Origin: Actinospica acidithermotolerans
Lineage (GTDB): Bacteria > Actinomycetota > Actinomycetes > Streptomycetales > Catenulisporaceae
Assembly (NCBI RefSeq): GCF_018139625.1
Contig: NZ_JAGSOH010000045.1
Coordinates: forward strand, 1 to 51,319
Reading direction: 5' to 3'
DNA length: 51,319 nucleotides
Position numbers and translations under genes: made by a program. Positions within the stretch are counted from its first letter, which is position 1. Each line of letters begins with the position of its first letter. Shown here piece after piece: positions 48,913 to 51,319 of this stretch. The notes beneath the pieces are model-generated. The model did no database searches. It was not told the DNA's origin and saw only the letters and a program-made list of their open reading frames with translations.

Positions 48913-51319
48913 TCACGCCTTGTTTGCGCTGGGGTCCCTGCGCTCAAGGTTCAGGACGAAGGCTCTGATGTCGCATCCCGTTCGGGCGCTCTCGACCTCG
49001 ATCTGGGCGTTCAGCCTGGCTTCGAGCTGGTCGCGGTCGAGCCTGCTTGCCGGTTTGTCGCGGCGGTAGTCGTCAGGGTCCCATTCATCCTGGGGGTACC
49101 AGCTGGCGAGGTAGATGCCGTGTTCAGTCTTGGCGGCGCGCATGTACTCGGTGAGCTGAGTGCGCACGCCGGTGTCGATGTCCTTGTTCCAGGGCCCCTT
49201 AATTTCGATCACGACGCGGCAGGGTTCGCGGTAGGGCGCCCGTCCTTCCGGGGTGCTGACTTGGCAGAGCAGGTCGATGCGTTCCCCGACGGCGCTCGGG
49301 TTCGTGCTGGTGCGCCCTACCTGGACCTCGCGGTCGGTGAATACGCCACGGGCTTCCAGATGATCGCGAAGGTGGCGGGCGATGTAGTCGGAGACGTCGG
49401 GTTCGTGTTTCGGCCGCCAGTGCGAGGGGCCGTCCTTGCTGCGCTGCTCGTCCCAGAGGAACCTCGCCTCGGCGGGCATGCCGTGCATGGCCTTCTGAAG
49501 CTCGCCGATCTCGTCGAGGACCAGTTCGAGCAGGTCGGTGCTGTCGCGGATGATGCGGCGACCGTTCGCGCGCACGAGGGCGTGCAGTTCGGCGGGGCTG
49601 GGCGTGTAGTGGGTGGCGGTTGTCTGGATGGCTTCCTGGGCTTCGACGAGTGCGCGGCGCATCCACCGGCGCTGCGGGTTGTCGCGTACGAGGGCGGTGA
49701 CTTCCCGCAGTGCGCTGGGCATCGCTCGGTCGACGAGCATACGAAGCGAGCGCTCGCGCCAGAATTCGAGTTCGTGGCTGTTGTGGAACGGGTTGACCGT
49801 CTGCTCTTCCCAGGAGTCCTCCTCCGGCGGGACGTATTGCAGGCACCATCGGTAGAGCTCGGCGAGTTGGGCGTCGGCGAGCGAGGCGAGGATGGCAGTG
49901 GAGGAGTCGGAGCGTGCGAGCCGGAGTGCCAGAGTCCGACCCCATGCAGGGTCCGCGTGCATCGCGCGGAGCACACTCGGCCATGCGTCCTGGGGTTGGC
50001 CGGCGAGGAGTATGGCCGCGATCCCCGCGCGGTCGCCCGTGTTGGCGTCGGCGCGGTCGTCGTCGAGACGCGCGCACAGCTGGTCGAATGTCGCCTGATG
50101 GCGTTGGCAAAGCAGGAGGTGCGAGACGAGCTGGAAGTTGTTGGGCTCGGTTCGCCACGTGAGCGTGTCGAGTCTCTCCGCGAGCGCTGCGGCGAACTCC
50201 TCACTCCAGTACTCGGCGGCGAACCCGATCTCGTGTGCGGTGCGTCCCGCGGATTCGGCCGCGATCAGCATTCGCAGCGCTGAGTCCTGTGCCGTCTGGA
50301 GGGCGGTGCGGGCGAGGACGCGCAGCAGCGTGGTCTTTACCGGGACGGCGTCGGGCGATCCGCCGGCGACACTGTGGGCGACGATCGCGGGTGCCCATGT
50401 CTCCCAGATGCGCGGTGGGAGGCGGTCGAGGTCACCGGGCCGGTAGCGCAGCAGCGCGGCGAACGAGACGTAGCCAGTGCTCGCGGCGCGGTGCCATGTG
50501 CCAGGCGCGTCGATCCACTCGTCGGTGTGCGGGTGCTGGCCCTTGACGAACGCGGCGGCCGCGTCGAGGAGCCTGGGTATCGCGGTCTGATCGTCTTCTA
50601 GCAGGGCTTTGAATCCCGGGGTGAGAGTCAGATCGTCGCCGGGTACGTCCCATAGGAACGTCGGTGCAGGATCGGGCGGGGCCGACTGTAGGAGGACACA
50701 CAGCCGCGGGAACGAGTCGGCAGCTCCTGAGCCGGCCGCGGTCAGGAGTTCGGCGAGCGAGGCGATGGCCGCTTCGCGGGCAGCCGGGTCGGGTTGGAGG
50801 TGGGGTTCCTCGGCGGTCACGGCCTGATGCGTCGCTGCACGCGATGGGATAAGGCGGTTCGCGGGTGCGCCGGCGAGGAGGGGTTCGAGTACGCGTGCGG
50901 CGCGGGAGTCAGGGGATTGGGTGGCGAGTTGCCTGTGCTGCGCGTTGCTCGGGTCGAAGACGGAGCGCAGGAGCGAATGCCAGAGGGCGGCGTGGGCTTC
51001 GTCGGCGGCCTGCTCCTGCTCGAGCATCCAGGCGAGGTCTTCGGTGCGTGTGAGACCGAGGCTGGTGGATATCGGGCTGTGGGCGAGGCGTGCCGCCTCC
51101 ACAGTGGTGGCCAGGTCGTTGATGACGAGCGTTAGCAGGGTGCGACGGTCTCGTGTGTCGCGCGGCTCGTCGGGGATGCGCCCGGGCCAACTGCTGCCGT
51201 GGTCGGTGAAGATCTGCGCGTGAATCAGTTCGGCCAGTGCGGGCAGCAGGGGCTCGCGGTCGGCGGCGCGCCAGGCGCGGGAGACGAGCCTGTTGGTGAT
51301 CTCGCGGGAGGGTCGGGTG
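48913..51319 (-). CDS. Large helical protein with C-terminal PD-(D/E)xK-like nuclease domain (5' end beyond window)
   Basis: At least 801 residues; the reading frame is open to the window edge (it reads TRPSREITNRLVSRAWRAAD upstream of the internal GTG at 51102), so the true start lies outside. Most of the protein is helical with no known motif (EEFAAALAERLDTLTWRTEP, LARSDSSTAILASLADAQLA). The C-terminal ~170 residues contain AVGERIDLLCQVSTPEG, CRVVIEIKGPWNKDIDTGVR and TQLTEYMRAAKTEHGIYLAS. The spaced Asp and Glu-Ile-Lys are the core of a PD-(D/E)xK nuclease fold. It resembles the large defence-associated proteins with a helical sensor region and a nuclease tail. The function is inferred. The gene lies outside the proposed 40.3-kb island. 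Confidence 0.6.
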   Translation of the reverse strand, partial: TRPSREITNRLVSRAWRAADREPLLPALAELIHAQIFTDHGSSWPGRIPDEPRDTRDRRTLLTLVINDLATTVEAARLAHSPISTSLGLTRTEDLAWMLEQEQAADEAHAALWHSLLRSVFDPSNAQHRQLATQSPDSRAARVLEPLLAGAPANRLIPSRAATHQAVTAEEPHLQPDPAAREAAIASLAELLTAAGSGAADSFPRLCVLLQSAPPDPAPTFLWDVPGDDLTLTPGFKALLEDDQTAIPRLLDAAAAFVKGQHPHTDEWIDAPGTWHRAASTGYVSFAALLRYRPGDLDRLPPRIWETWAPAIVAHSVAGGSPDAVPVKTTLLRVLARTALQTAQDSALRMLIAAESAGRTAHEIGFAAEYWSEEFAAALAERLDTLTWRTEPNNFQLVSHLLLCQRHQATFDQLCARLDDDRADANTGDRAGIAAILLAGQPQDAWPSVLRAMHADPAWGRTLALRLARSDSSTAILASLADAQLAELYRWCLQYVPPEEDSWEEQTVNPFHNSHELEFWRERSLRMLVDRAMPSALREVTALVRDNPQRRWMRRALVEAQEAIQTTATHYTPSPAELHALVRANGRRIIRDSTDLLELVLDEIGELQKAMHGMPAEARFLWDEQRSKDGPSHWRPKHEPDVSDYIARHLRDHLEARGVFTDREVQVGRTSTNPSAVGERIDLLCQVSTPEGRAPYREPCRVVIEIKGPWNKDIDTGVRTQLTEYMRAAKTEHGIYLASWYPQDEWDPDDYRRDKPASRLDRDQLEARLNAQIEVESARTGCDIRAFVLNLERRDPSANKA

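Noticed and set aside
48856-50283. Long plus-strand open frame opposite the large nuclease-domain gene
   Set aside because: It is composed of Val/Gly/Arg-rich sequence without family features, whereas the minus frame continues to the window end with a recognisable nuclease tail.

Overview
The window is very GC-rich, with dense coding, frequent GTG/TTG starts, many 4-bp ATGA/GTGA overlaps, and families typical of filamentous actinobacteria (Crp/cyclase-like pairs, PP2C and Ser/Thr kinases, DUF6928/DUF1963/DUF4240-like proteins, surface-protein repeats with an LDTRNGT motif). It looks like chromosomal accessory DNA of a Streptomyces- or Catenulispora-like organism; the species cannot be read from the sequence. 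No tRNA, rRNA or CRISPR array was found.

Left flank (1-7640): a degraded zone. It holds nested IS30/IS3 remnants, a complete IS701-like element (931-2421, 24-bp imperfect terminal repeats, 6-bp target duplication), and small actinobacterial genes, several broken by frameshifts or a deletion junction.

Island (about 8220-48516): about 560 bp of diverged sequence occurs twice in direct orientation (7657-8220 and 47973-48516). Landmarks in the two copies are held at a constant 40,296-bp offset, and similarity stops at a small palindrome (CAGAGnTCTGATA). I read these as ends of a 40.3-kb mobile island, with a tyrosine integrase inside (41045-42334). Attachment sites are an inference.

The island carries three modules built on the same sensor pair: a Crp-type regulator (cyclic-nucleotide-binding domain plus HTH) and a class III nucleotidyl-cyclase-like protein. 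Module 1 (8629-16980, with a convergent gene to 19498) couples the cyclase to a Pycsar-effector-like membrane protein, two dynamin-like GTPases and an Hsp70-WD40 fusion; a large GTPase is encoded convergently. Module 2 (20204-29698) has a decayed divergent Crp gene and a six-gene overlapping operon: cyclase, STAND-like P-loop/helical-repeat protein, band-7-like/degenerate vWA protein, vWA (TerY-like), PP2C phosphatase and transmembrane kinase. Module 3 (30187-38000) has Crp, a frameshifted cyclase cut by a transposase remnant, a decayed Pycsar-like effector, and two membrane-anchored STAND-TPR ATPases. The architecture suggests an anti-invader signalling island in which a cyclic nucleotide, or its degenerate binding logic, couples to swappable membrane-active or cell-death effectors. 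Function is inferred from gene content only.

Right part (38001-51319): a SUKH-like protein, a double-motif retropepsin-like protease, the integrase, a frameshifted DUF4232-like gene, a TOPRIM protein, an Mrr-type nuclease, a membrane-anchored protein, the repeat-rich right boundary and a large protein with a C-terminal PD-(D/E)xK-like domain that runs off the window end.
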